Assembly (NCBI GenBank): GCA_037954325.1
Contig: JBBMNZ010000056.1
Coordinates: 512,501-576,500 of the forward strand
DNA from: Fistularia commersonii
Taxonomy: Eukaryota > Chordata > Actinopteri > Syngnathiformes > Fistulariidae
Direction of reading: 5' to 3'
Length of the DNA: 64,000 bases
How positions within the stretch are numbered: the first letter of the stretch is position 1; each line of letters starts with the position of its first letter. Both the position numbers and the translations under genes were made by a program. This document shows positions 8,809 through 17,684 of the stretch, in pieces. The notes beneath the pieces are model-generated. The model was not told the origin of the DNA, did no database searches, and saw only the letters and a list, made by a program, of their open reading frames with translations.

Positions 8809-11403
8809 TTAACCCTCACTGAGTGCTTCACGAATGAAATGATATTTTACATCAATGTGTTTTGACCTTTGTCTGTTTACAGGATTCTTACTCAGTGCGA
8901 TGGCCCCCTGATTGTCTCCGTAGATTGTTGTGCAACTGTACATTTTGTTGTCCATACCGTTTAACAGTTGAGACAGGTACATGTTTTCTTGTGCGGTGGT
9001 GGCTCGGCCGATGTATTCAGCCTCACATGTTGACAGGGCCACTGTGGGCTGTTTCCTTGACTTCCATGCAATGGCTGGGCCTTGTTTTGTTAAACTGAAA
9101 CAGTAGCCTGTAGTGCTACGTCTGTCTTCTACAGATGATGCCCAGTCTGAATCACTGTAAGCTATCAGGTTCAAATCCTCCTTATTTGTCTTGAAACTTA
9201 GTTCATAATCAGCTGTCCCCTTCAAATACCTCAGAACATGTTTTGCAGCTACTAAGTGTTCTACTTTTGGCATTGCCAGATTCTGTGATAGTTTGCTCAC
9301 TATCCAGCTGATATCAGGTCTGGTGCAAGTCATGGCATAAATAAGACTGCCTACAATCTCACGATATTCTTTGGGGTCGACAGGTTCACTTTGCTCATTT
9401 TCATCAGCTACAGGGATGCCCTCTAATTTTTGCTCACTTGGAGTAGATCTTGCTTTACATTCTGACATTCCAAATCTCTCTAGCATTTTTAGGATGTACT
9501 TTGTCTGGTTCATTTTGATTTCATCCCCCTTTTGTTCAAATTGTATGCCCAAAAAATATGATAGTTTCCCCAGGTCTTTCATGTTGAACTTGAATTTCAT
9601 GTTCTGTTTAAATGTGCTGAGTGCATCATTGCTGCTTGTGGCAATAATTAAATCATCTACCCAAATTATTACAATGATTGTGTCACCATTTTCCGTCTGT
9701 TTTCTGTACACACAGTGGTCAGAGAGATTTCTCACAAAGTTGTCCTGTTCTAAATGGTCATTAAGGAGTTCATACCAGTTTCTTCCTGATTGTTTCAGGC
9801 CATAAAGAGATTTCTTTAATCTATACACTAGTTTCTCTCCTGTTTCTGACATCATTTCAAACCCTTCTGGTTGTTCCAAGAAAATCTCCTCATGTATAGG
9901 AGCATGTAAATATGCCGTCTTAACATCCATTTGATGGACAATGAGGTTATTTTGTACAGCTATCTGCATTAGTGCCCGCACTGATGTAATGTTAGCTGTC
10001 GGTGCAAAAGTTTCATAGTAGTCTATGCCTTCTGTTTGATTGTAACCCTTAGCTACATATCTCGCCTTATATATTTGTCCTCCTTCAGCATTTTCTTTAA
10101 GGGCAAATACCCATTTTCCTCCAATTACTTTTCTCCCTTCAGGTAAAGTTGTCAGTTCAAATGTGTCATTCTGTTTAAGCGAGTCAATCTCTTCCCTCAT
10201 GGCACAATTCCACCCGGGTGCCAGTGGTGACTTCAGTGCTTCACTATAATTCTGTGGGACTCCGCACACAGTCCTGTAACAGTAATCAATAGTTGTATGA
10301 TTTTTATCATTGTTAATATAGTCTGTCTGATAATCCTCTAAATACCTTGGAACGACCCTTTTTCGTCTAGGATAGCGACTGGTTTGATTATATCTGGGTT
10401 TTATGTCTGACCTCGTCTCTTTTTCATTTTGGACATTTTCTGCTGTTTCTTCGTCATGTGACACATCTGCGTTAGTACTCTCATCCTCATTTTGTATATG
10501 GTTGTCTGTTTTATTTTCACTTTGTGACACATCTATACTGGTTTCATCTGTAGATTCTGTGTCTTCATATCCCTGGATTTCTGTCTCATAATCATCAGTT
10601 TGTGTTTGTTGTTCAATTCTTCCCTTTTTGATCAATTTCACCAGTCTCTGTTTTGCCACTTTTTCTGTAAGTGGATTATAGACCAGGTATGAAGGGCTTT
10701 TCTTACTGTATCCCACAAATATTCCTCTTTCACATCTGGGATCCAATTTCTTAGTGTCATGTTTGTATGCATAACACTCAGTTCCGAATATCCACATTTT
10801 TGAAAGATTTGGCTTTCTCCCTGTTAACATGAAGTATGGGGTATTTTTGTGTCTGTCATTGTAACATCTATTTCGAATATGGGCAGCGGTCTGGACAGCA
10901 TAAGGCCACAAAACCTTTGGTAATCCTTTTGCTATTAGCATACACCTTGCCATTTCAAAAAGGGTCCTCCATTGTCTTTCTGCTGTCCCATTTTGATGGG
11001 GAGAGTATGGGGATGATGTTTCATGTCTTATGCCTTTCTCCCTTAGAAGAGATTGAAAAGCATTTCCTGTGTATTCAGTCCCGTTGTCTGACCTGATACA
11101 TTTGACACGACCATACGCTGCGCTGTCAGCAAGGAACTTCTCTGTTGCTAATGTAGCTTCACTCTTGTATTTGAGAAAATATACAAATACTGCCCCTGAA
11201 TAATCATCTGTGAATGAAATGACATACTTATGCCCTTCTTGACCAGCTGGTTCAATCGGGCCTGATAAGTCAGTGTGTACCATTTTTAGGGGTGCATCAG
11301 CTTTTGCATCAGCTTGCCTGTTTCTGCTATTTGTGAATTTTCCCTCCGTGCATACGTTACAGTCTACGTTACAGTCTACCTTGGTCTGACCTGTAATCTT
11401 CAT
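8809..11403 (-). pseudogene. Copia B Pol, integrase to RNase H, copy 1
   Basis: An open frame of 864 codons from an internal ATG. It holds the CxxC half of the integrase zinc finger, the DDE catalytic core (HTDLSGP, RSDNGTEY, NGTAERQW), reverse transcriptase with WVDD at 9652-9663, and RNase H (STCEAEY, DNQGAIALSKNPVN). It is in the same frame as the upstream Gag ORF and is separated from it by a TGA at 11422-11424. It ends at a TAA (8809-8811), but the same frame continues to 8701 with the conserved copia C-terminal signature YCPSEDMLADI, so that stop is premature. This copy keeps conserved residues that copies 2 and 3 have lost (SPHQNG, YETFAPT, IYKARY). Confidence 0.9.
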
Positions 11404-11421
11404 ACCCTCGACTAAGTTTGG

Positions 11422-12822
11422 TCATTTTAATACATCTTTTACATTGCAGTGTCCCATAATCTCATGCCATGTTTTGACATCACAAGTTAAGTTTACTCTA
11501 TCTCTGGACATCATGTCATTTACTGTATCATCATAAAGTTGTTGATAATTTACCGTTCTTATGTAGTAGAGTCTGTCACATTCCTCAATGCTGAAAATTT
11601 TTCCTTCTTTGGTTATGAGTCTGTTCTCTCCTTCTTTGAATATCACGCTGGCTCCATCAGCTGTGGCTGCCTTCACCGATATGAAGTCCTGAGGATATGA
11701 TGGGATGAATAAGGCTCCCCTTAAGGTTACCAGGACAGGTTTTCCTTCAATGTCCTGGAGTAACACTTCTGCATCACCTCTTTTTAGTGCCACTTTGTTT
11801 CTTCTGGTCCCGTCTGCTAGCTCCATGTAATGTTTGTTTGGGTTGAAAAACTCATCAAATCTTATGAATTTGTCTTCTTGTGTTATGATGTGTGATGTAG
11901 CGCCACAGTCTACCATCAGTCCATTTTTTCTGATATTTTCCGGAGGGACTTTTTGACTGACCTTGAATACAAAAGTTTGCTCATCTTCCTTATCTTTGTC
12001 TTGGATGTCTGTGTTTTGTTTGACCGAGTCTTCTTTGGGCTTGGATTTTCTTCTGCATGTCTCATCGGTGTGGGTTGTGCTTCTGTGATAGCTGCACCAT
12101 TTTGGCCCTGATTTTTGGTGACAAGCTTTTGCCATATGGCCACGGTTTCCACATCCATAGCAGATCACCGTTGACATGTCCACTTTCATTACATTGTCTG
12201 ATTTGGTTTTGCTGTCAAACTTTTCAGTCTCTTCATAACTTCTTAGTTTACTCTTGAACTGAATAAACGTCATTTCTTCACTGCTCTGAGTTACGTGAAT
12301 GACGAAGGGCTTGTACGGTTCTGGAAGCCCTTTCATAACCATAGCGATCATCAGCTCATCACTTATCACCTGTTTTGTGTTTCTCAGAGCGGTGACTGCC
12401 TTTTCTGCTCTGATAATGTAATCTGTTATTGTTTCGTCGGGTTCCTTCTTGAGTGAGCATAGTTCGCTGTACAGGGAAATAATTCTGGGCTTACCCTGGC
12501 TGGCGTAATGATCCCGTAATATTTTCAAAGCTTTTCGACCGTCATCTGCGGCTTCCCTCATTACCAATGATAGACTTTTATCATCGAGGAACTGGATAAG
12601 CTCAGCGTAGCATTCTGCATTTTTATCTGGGTCGGGCTCAACAGTTGAAAGTATTGTCTCTTTCAAACCTTCGAGTCGCATGTGTCCCAGAAACTTTACT
12701 TCCCAAAGCTCGTAGTTGTTTTCGTCTCCATCGAAAACCAAACGTTGCCATCTTCCTCCTTTTGTTCGTTGCCTGGGCCCATAACCTGTTGCGTTTAAGT
12801 TTGCAGCTTCTTCGTTTTCCAT
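11422..12822 (-). CDS. Copia B Gag-protease-integrase N-terminus, copy 1
   Basis: The only ATG in frame lies at 12822-12820, inside the 5' LTR. The first 12 codons (MENEEAANLNAT) are LTR-encoded, and the frame then runs through the primer binding site (GYGPRQ) into Gag, giving 466 aa. Domains: UBN2-like Gag (YELWEVKFLGHM), CCHC knuckle (CYGCGNRGHMAKAC), a second Cys/His cluster (WCSYHRSTTHTDETC), protease with VDCGATSH (D retained, C in place of the usual S), and the HxxxxH half of the integrase zinc finger (WHEIMGHC). It ends at TGA 11422-11424 within that finger. Whether the stop is read through or is a defect is unknown; all three copies share it. Confidence 0.85.
   Translation of the reverse strand: MENEEAANLNATGYGPRQRTKGGRWQRLVFDGDENNYELWEVKFLGHMRLEGLKETILSTVEPDPDKNAECYAELIQFLDDKSLSLVMREAADDGRKALKILRDHYASQGKPRIISLYSELCSLKKEPDETITDYIIRAEKAVTALRNTKQVISDELMIAMVMKGLPEPYKPFVIHVTQSSEEMTFIQFKSKLRSYEETEKFDSKTKSDNVMKVDMSTVICYGCGNRGHMAKACHQKSGPKWCSYHRSTTHTDETCRRKSKPKEDSVKQNTDIQDKDKEDEQTFVFKVSQKVPPENIRKNGLMVDCGATSHIITQEDKFIRFDEFFNPNKHYMELADGTRRNKVALKRGDAEVLLQDIEGKPVLVTLRGALFIPSYPQDFISVKAATADGASVIFKEGENRLITKEGKIFSIEECDRLYYIRTVNYQQLYDDTVNDMMSRDRVNLTCDVKTWHEIMGHCNVKDVLK
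12772..12786 (-). promoter_or_regulatory. Copia B primer binding site, copy 1
   Basis: The minus strand reads GGTTATGGGCCCAGG directly after the 5' LTR, complementary to the anticodon region of initiator tRNA-Met as in families A and D. This sequence is also translated as part of the gag ORF. Confidence 0.9.
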
Positions 12823-13142
12823 GTTTCGGAAGGAATTCACAAGTTTGCCTTGTTTGAATCGTCTTTTATTTTCTTCTTCACAGCTCCGGGAATCAACATC
12901 GGTTAGCCATGGGACATGTACAGTACAGAGTGAGGGAAAAATTCCCGCCAGCACCGCTATACCAAAAAAAGAACACTGACGTAGAAGTTAACGTCAAGTT
13001 AGCTGAACAGTCGCGAAAAACTAAAACAAGTCCCAAACCTTGTCATAAAGTGCCATACATTTCCTGAGAGTAGATACAAATAAAACATATGTATACTAGA
13101 ATGTAAACTCAAATAAAACTAATGAGATCACCTATCTCAACA
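12787..13142 (-). repeat. Copia B 5' LTR, copy 1
   Basis: A 356-bp LTR with perfect TGTTG...CAACA ends. It contains the apparent gag start codon 36 bases before its end. Confidence 0.93.
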
Positions 13143-13616
13143 GTCCTTAAGTCCTTTGCTTCCTCATGCCTGGTTGTTTCATTGACATTCAGTTCTACCT
13201 TGCCATGTTTATTTGTACATTTGTATATTTGTGTGTACTATTTATGTTCAATTAAAAAAAAAAAAAAAAAGAATGAGAGGCTGAGAAAATCTCCATGTCT
13301 CTCTCTCTCCCCCCCTTAATGCCCCCCCCCCCCCTCTTCCTCACGGCGGCCGACGCAATGTGATTCTCGCCGTTGTTGTGGAAGTAGGGTAAAGGATTCC
13401 CCGCGTCGGTGCGAGCGATGCGTTTCAAGGCGTATTGCATGTGTGTATGGAGGGGGGGGGTCTACAGGATACCGCAGGCCGGCAATGGTGCACCTTCTGC
13501 GGACATCGATCACCGAAACGTCGGCGTGGAGCTCCCGGAGCAGCCGGCGTGTACATGTGAATGAATGGAAGAGCTAATGTGTGTGTGGTGGTGGGGGGGG
13601 GGGGGGGGGCGTTTCG
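13143..13616. repeat. Inverted R/poly-C block, copy 1
   Basis: Reverse complement of the block at about 27960-28370: an A tract (13253-13270), (CT)n, a C run (13321-13335), a CpG-rich core, a G run, the R repeat (gtgcaccttctgcggacatcgat), then a GT/G-rich run at 13581-13609. No gene is supported. Confidence 0.75.
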
Positions 13617-13866
13617 GCTTGACGGGAAAGAAACCAAATGTGTCACAAATGCAAAAGTTTGGTGCTGTGTGCTATGCATACAAGCACAACAAAAAGAAAC
13701 TTGACTCAAGAGGTGAGAAGGGAGTTTTCATTGGATATGACAAAAATAGTCCAGCTTATTTTGTATATTATCCAAATAGTGAAAGAGTACTAAAACAGAC
13801 TGCTAAAATTTGTGTCGAACCCATCTCCAGAGCAACAAACCCAGACAGAGATGAGCTCAGACCAGG
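13613..13866 (+). pseudogene. Copia C integrase C-terminal piece
   Basis: It encodes the integrase-distal motif GAVCYAYKHNKKKLDSRGEK followed by GVFIGYDKNSPAYFVYYP, matching copia B (ECYAYKHDTKKLD, GIFVGYSKKSP). A frameshift near 13810 puts the following linker (SPEQQTQTEMSSDQ then poly-D) into another frame. Everything upstream is absent here. Confidence 0.8.
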
Positions 13867-13878
13867 ATGATGATGATA

Positions 13879-13952
<74 letters not shown>
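13866..13952 (+). repeat. (GAT)n in the copia C linker, copy 1
   Basis: About 29 GAT repeats with one AAT interruption. In the frame that aligns with copia B it would encode a poly-aspartate run after SSDQ. Confidence 0.9.
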
Positions 13953-13956
13953 CACT

Positions 13957-14732
13957 TAGACATTTAAAGAGGCAAGGAGTTCCCTCAATGCTGACAAGTG
14001 GATGAAATCTATGGACGAAGAGATGGAGTCATTGAGAGAGAAGAACACTTTTACCCTAACACAGCTACCCCAAGGCAAGTGTGCAGTGGGGGTGGGGGTG
14101 GGGGGTGGGGGGCGTATGCGCTAAAAAGAAATGAAGATGGCACAAACAAATATAAAGCTCGTTATGTTGCTAAGGGCTACAGTCAAAAGTATGGCACGGA
14201 TTTCGAGGAAACATTTTCTCCAACAGCAAATATGACAAGTGTGAGGGTGTTTATGCAGAAATCAGTTCCGGAAAATTTGTTCTTACACCAAATGGATGTA
14301 AAGACAGCCTATCTTCATGCACCCATAGATTGTGAGCTCTGTGTAGAACAACCAGAAGGGTATGAAGTGACAAATAAAAAACAGAAGCTGGTGTGTAAAC
14401 TTAAAAAGTCACTATACGTCCCTGAACAAGCCGGTCGTCATTGGGATCTGATGCTCCATTCTTACTTGATTGACAATGACTTTATTCAGAATGAAGCAGA
14501 TCATTGTGTTTATGTCAAAGAAAACCAAAATGACAAGGTCATCATCATAATATGGGTAGATGATTTAATCATAGCTGCGAGTGATGAGGAAGTAATGAAA
14601 GAGGTGAAAATCATGCTTACAGCTAGATTTAAAATGAAGGACATGGGCAAAGTGATCAAAATCAATACCCAGAAAATATGTCAGTCAGAAGAGTGTGTTA
14701 AGATGTCACAAAGAAAATATGTGGAAAGGTAG
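13957..14732 (+). pseudogene. Copia C reverse transcriptase fragment 1, copy 1
   Basis: RT domain with conserved KARYVAKGYSQ, HQMDVKTAYLHAPI, EQPEGYEV and the catalytic WVDD (about 14555-14566). The region before RT motif 1 is disrupted by a G-rich expansion at 14089-14114 that replaces the usual GGKWVYALK context. After QRKYVER the frame hits TAG; the next codons in another frame (LQYCPTQEMPAHVMTKP) are the C-terminal copia signature, so the RNase H middle is deleted. Confidence 0.85.
14089..14114 (+). other. G-rich tract with G-quadruplex potential
   Basis: Four or more runs of five to six G separated by single T, inside the RT coding region. The same tract occurs in every plus-strand copia C copy; copies 20693-21502 and 60816-61625 carry a shorter variant. 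Confidence 0.75.
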
Positions 14733-14970
14733 CCCTACAGTATTGTCCAACACAAGAGATGCCGGCACATGTTATGACAAAGCCTGCATCACAGTTGAAG
14801 TTGTTGAATTTTTCAAAGTTGTTGTTTGTTGTTTGGGTCATGAGTATTTTATTTTGATGTAAATGGGCAAAGATACCAATCATATGAGAGCAAGTGGGGG
14901 CGTTGTTAACTGAGAAATATGCTCTCAATTATTTTCCGTTTTATTTCCAAGGGCCAGTCTCAGCTTCCGG

Positions 14971-15342
14971 TCAACAGGATCCCGCAGACCGGCCAAGGTG
15001 CACCTTCTTCGGACACGGATCCCCGTGACGTCGGCGTGAAGCTCCGGGAGCACCAGACATGCACATATGAATAAGCGAAGGAGTCAACTCCATAAGTCCT
15101 CCACTCACGGCCTCGGTGTCACTGAATCGAGCAATTTGGTTTTTAATGTTTAAAAATCGGCTTAACATTGAGGTGGAAAACACAGCGGTATCGTTAAAAT
15201 ACAGTAACAGGGTGATAACATCCATGTAAGAAGTGGAGGGGGATTTATTGCACTCACGGCCCCACTCGTTTATTCCTCTCATACACAGCGGCCAGATCAC
15301 CTGCTGGAGCTCCAAGCGCTGTGCACAGTCGGATGCCGCCAT
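14971..15342 (-). other. MAASDC repeat ORF, 123 codons, copy 1a
   Basis: Minus-strand ORF starting at an ATG in a CpG-rich context (ctagatggcggc). The first 78 residues (MAASDCAQRLELQQ... to ...IARFSDTEA) look like ordinary non-repetitive protein sequence; the remaining 45 come from reading into the R repeat. I do not recognise a family. The ORF and about 120 bp of upstream GC-rich sequence recur next to each copia C LTR remnant. It could be a captured first exon of a host gene or part of an unidentified element. Confidence 0.5.
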
Positions 15343-15459
15343 CTAGCGGACATAAAATGTAAGGAAGCGGAGGGAGAAAGCCATCCGGTGTTCCCCGAGT
15401 AGCGGCGACGAACGAGTTTAGAGCCGTGGAGAAGGTTTGCTTCCCCCCCAACCTCTCTT

Positions 15460-15464
<5 letters not shown>
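15343..15464. repeat. GC-rich upstream flank of MAASDC
   Basis: CpG-containing sequence (cgttcgtcgccgctactcgg on the reverse strand) between the MAASDC ATG and the (CTT)n tract. It is promoter-like in composition only; no TATA box or initiator is evident. Confidence 0.5.
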
Positions 15465-15494
<30 letters not shown>

Positions 15495-15584
15495 CTTCTT
15501 CTTCTTCTTCTTCTTCTTCTTCTTCTCCTTCTTCTTCTTCTTCTTCTTCTTCTTCTTCTTCTTCTTCTTCTTCTTCTTCTTCTT
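15465..15584. repeat. (CTT)n tail of an RTE piece, copy 1
   Basis: About 40 CTT units with one CTC interruption. On the minus strand it is (GAA)n directly after the RTE 3' end. The poly-Leu, poly-Ser and poly-Arg ORFs across it are artefacts. Confidence 0.9.
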
Positions 15585-16018
15585 TTGTCTTTTCCCGTCA
15601 GGTGTGGCCACAGCGAGTCAACTTTCTCCATCTAACCCTATTCTCCGTATCCTCCTCTCTCACACCAACTACCTTCATATCCTCTCTCACCACGTCCATA
15701 AATCCTCTCTTTGGTCTTCCTCGAGACCTCTTGCCTTGCAGCTCCAATTCCAGCATCCGTCTACCAATATATTCTCTATCCCTCCTCTGTACATGACCGA
15801 ACCATCTCAGTCTGGCTTCTCTGACCTTCTCTCCAAAACATCGAACATGTGCTGTTCCTCTGATACTCATTCCTGATCCTATCAATCCTGGTCACTCCGT
15901 AAGAGAACCTCAACATCTTCATATCTGCAACCTCTAGTTCTGCCTGCTGTCTTTTTGTCATTGTAACAGTTTCTAGTCCATACATCATCGCTGGTCTCAC
16001 CACTGTCTTGTACACCTT
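15585..16018 (-). pseudogene. 5'-truncated RTE LINE 3' end, copy 1
   Basis: It encodes the last part of the RTE ORF in two frames: VRPAMMYGLETV...RIDRIRNEYQ (15776-16018) and IRGTAHVRCFGEKV...RLRWFGHVQRRDREYIGRR (15598-15885). The break between the frames is identical to that in the long RTE copy at 17685. This indicates duplication of one defective copy, not independent insertions. The 3' end reads gagtcaactttctcc/tgacgggaaaagacaaaa, then (GAA)n. Confidence 0.85.
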
Positions 16019-17216
16019 TGTACACCTTGGTAATGGGCAACCCCGTATCTGACCGTGTGACAAAGCCAAGCAGTGCAGACAATGTGAGACGATCAACTAG
16101 AACCAAAAAGAAGCCCAGTCACTTTAATAGTTATGTGACTAGTGCTATTGACGATGACCAAGTGTTCACTAACATTGACTACTGTTATAGACTGGCGTGT
16201 GGTGTCCCACAGACATTTAAAGAGGCAAGGAGTTCACTTAATGCTGACAAGTGGATGAAATCTATGGACGAAGAGATGGAGTCATTGAGAGAGAAGAACA
16301 CTTTTACCCTAACACAGCTACCCCAAGGCAAGTGTGCAGTGGGGGTGGGGGTGGGGGGTGGGGGGCGTAAGCGCTAAAAAGAAATGAAGATGGCACAAAC
16401 AAATATAAAGCTCGGTATGTTGCTAAGGGCTAAAGTCAAAAGTATGGCACGGATTTCGAGGAAACATTTTCTCCAACAGCAAATATGACAAGTGTGAGGG
16501 TGTTTATGCAGAAATCAGTTCCGGAAAATTTGTTCTTACACCAAATGGATGTAAAGACAGCCTATCTTCATGCACCCATAGATTGTGAGCTCTGTGTAGA
16601 ACAACCAGAAGGGTATGAAGTGACAAATAAAAAACAGAAGCTGGTGTGTAAACTTAAAAAGTCACAATACGTCCCTGAACAAGCCGGTCGTCATTGGAAT
16701 CTGATGCTCCATTCTTACTTGATTGACAATGACTTTATTCAGAATGAAGCAGATCATTGTGTCTATGTCAAAGAAAACCAAAATAACAAAGTCATCATCA
16801 TAATATGGGTAGATGATTTAATCATAGCTGCGAGTGATGAGGAAGTAATGAAAGAGGTGAAAATCATGCTTACAGCTAGATTTAAAATGAAGGACATGGG
16901 CAAAGTGATCAAAATCAATACCCAGAAAATATGTCAGTCAGAAGAGTGTGTTAAGATGTCACAAAGAAAATATGTGGAAAGGTAGCCCTACAGTATTTTC
17001 CAACACAAGAGATGCCGGCACATGTTATGACAAAGCCTGCATCACAGTTTAAGTTGTTGAATTTTTCAAAGTTGTTGTTTGGGTCATGAGTATTTTATTT
17101 TGATGTAAATGGGCAAAGATACCAATAATATGAGAGCAAGTGGGGGCGTTGTCAACTGAGAAATATGCTCTCAATTATTTTCCGTTTTATTTCCAAGGGC
17201 CAGTCTCAACTTCCCA
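16019..17216 (+). mobile_element. Copia family C fragment 2, copy 1
   Basis: Linker and reverse transcriptase with the 3' tail and LTR remnant (17150-17216). It starts at a junction with the RTE piece (tgtacaccttggtaatgggc). Confidence 0.85.
16034..16985 (+). pseudogene. Copia C linker-RT fragment 2, copy 1
   Basis: It begins with the pre-RT linker (NPVSDRVTKPSSADNVRRST) and NIDYCYRLACGVPQTFKEAR, which matches copia B DYCYRTVCGVPQ. The G-rich tract at 16340-16366 and a stop near 16375 break the frame; RT continues at 16485-16985 with WVDD. L is changed to Q in the KKSLYV motif, shared with copy 2 but not copy 3. RNase H is again deleted. Confidence 0.85.
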
Positions 17217-17684
17217 GTCAACAGGACCCCGCAGACCGGCCAAGGTGCACCTTCTTCGGACACGGATCCCTGTGACGTCGGCGTGAAGCTCCGGGAGCAC
17301 CAGACATGCACATATGAATAAGCGGAGGAGTCGATTCCATAAGTCCTCCACTCACGGCCTCGGTGTCACTGAATCGAGCAATCTGGTTTTTTAATGTTTA
17401 AAAATCGGCTTAACATTGAGGTCGAAAAAACAGCGGTATCGTTAAAATACAGTAACAGGGTGATAACATCCATGTAAGAAGTGGAGGGGGATTTATTGCA
17501 CTCACGGCCCCACTCGTTTATTCCTCTCATACACAGCGGCCAGATCACCTGCTGGAGCTCCAAGCGCTGTGCACAGTCGGATGCCGCCATCTAGCGGACA
17601 TAAAATGTAAGGAAGCGGAGGGAGAAAGCCATCCGGTGATCCCCAAGTAGCGGCGACGAACGAGTTTAGAGCCGTGGAGAAGAT
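17217..17684 (-). other. MAASDC repeat, copy 1b
   Basis: ORF 17366-17590 (74 aa) has the same start as the other copies; an extra T near 17393 (ggttttttaatg) shifts the C-terminal part. The upstream flank reads 'gatccccaagtagcgg' and 'gaagatttgctttgggtag', which joins directly to the RTE ORF with no (CTT)n between. Confidence 0.55.

Larger units (their letters stand above)
8303..13142 (-). mobile_element. Ty1/copia retrotransposon, family B, copy 1
   Basis: A minus-strand element with two 356-bp LTRs (TGTTGAGATAGG to CGCAACA), a primer site, a purine tract and Gag-Pol split by one internal stop. The LTRs differ at about four positions. The flanks do not form a target duplication: satellite 'accaaac' lies beside the 3' LTR and 'gtcct' from another repeat lies beside the 5' LTR. 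Confidence 0.93.
13617..14970 (+). mobile_element. Copia family C fragment 1, copy 1
   Basis: The 3' part of a copia element on the plus strand: end of integrase (13613-13866), acidic linker with expanded (GAT)n, reverse transcriptase (13957-14732), RNase H tail, purine tract (about 14887-14903) and about 67 bp of LTR beginning TGTTAACTGAG at 14904. The LTR then breaks into the R repeat. Most of RNase H is deleted. Confidence 0.85.

Noticed and set aside
8862..11096. Plus-strand ORFs of 62-144 codons across copia B pol
   Set aside because: Antisense shadows of the minus-strand pol frame; repeated in each copy only because pol is.
11422..12954. A 510-codon start of copia B Gag at 12954
   Set aside because: That start codon is GTG within the LTR; the first ATG in frame is at 12822.
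15254..15635. ORFs with poly-Leu, poly-Ser or poly-Arg at (CTT)n and (GAA)n tracts, also at 19533-20011, 36770-37318, 41055-41524 and 58273-58785
   Set aside because: A triplet repeat is open in all frames; the ends are RTE 3' sequence and MAASDC flank read in the wrong frame.
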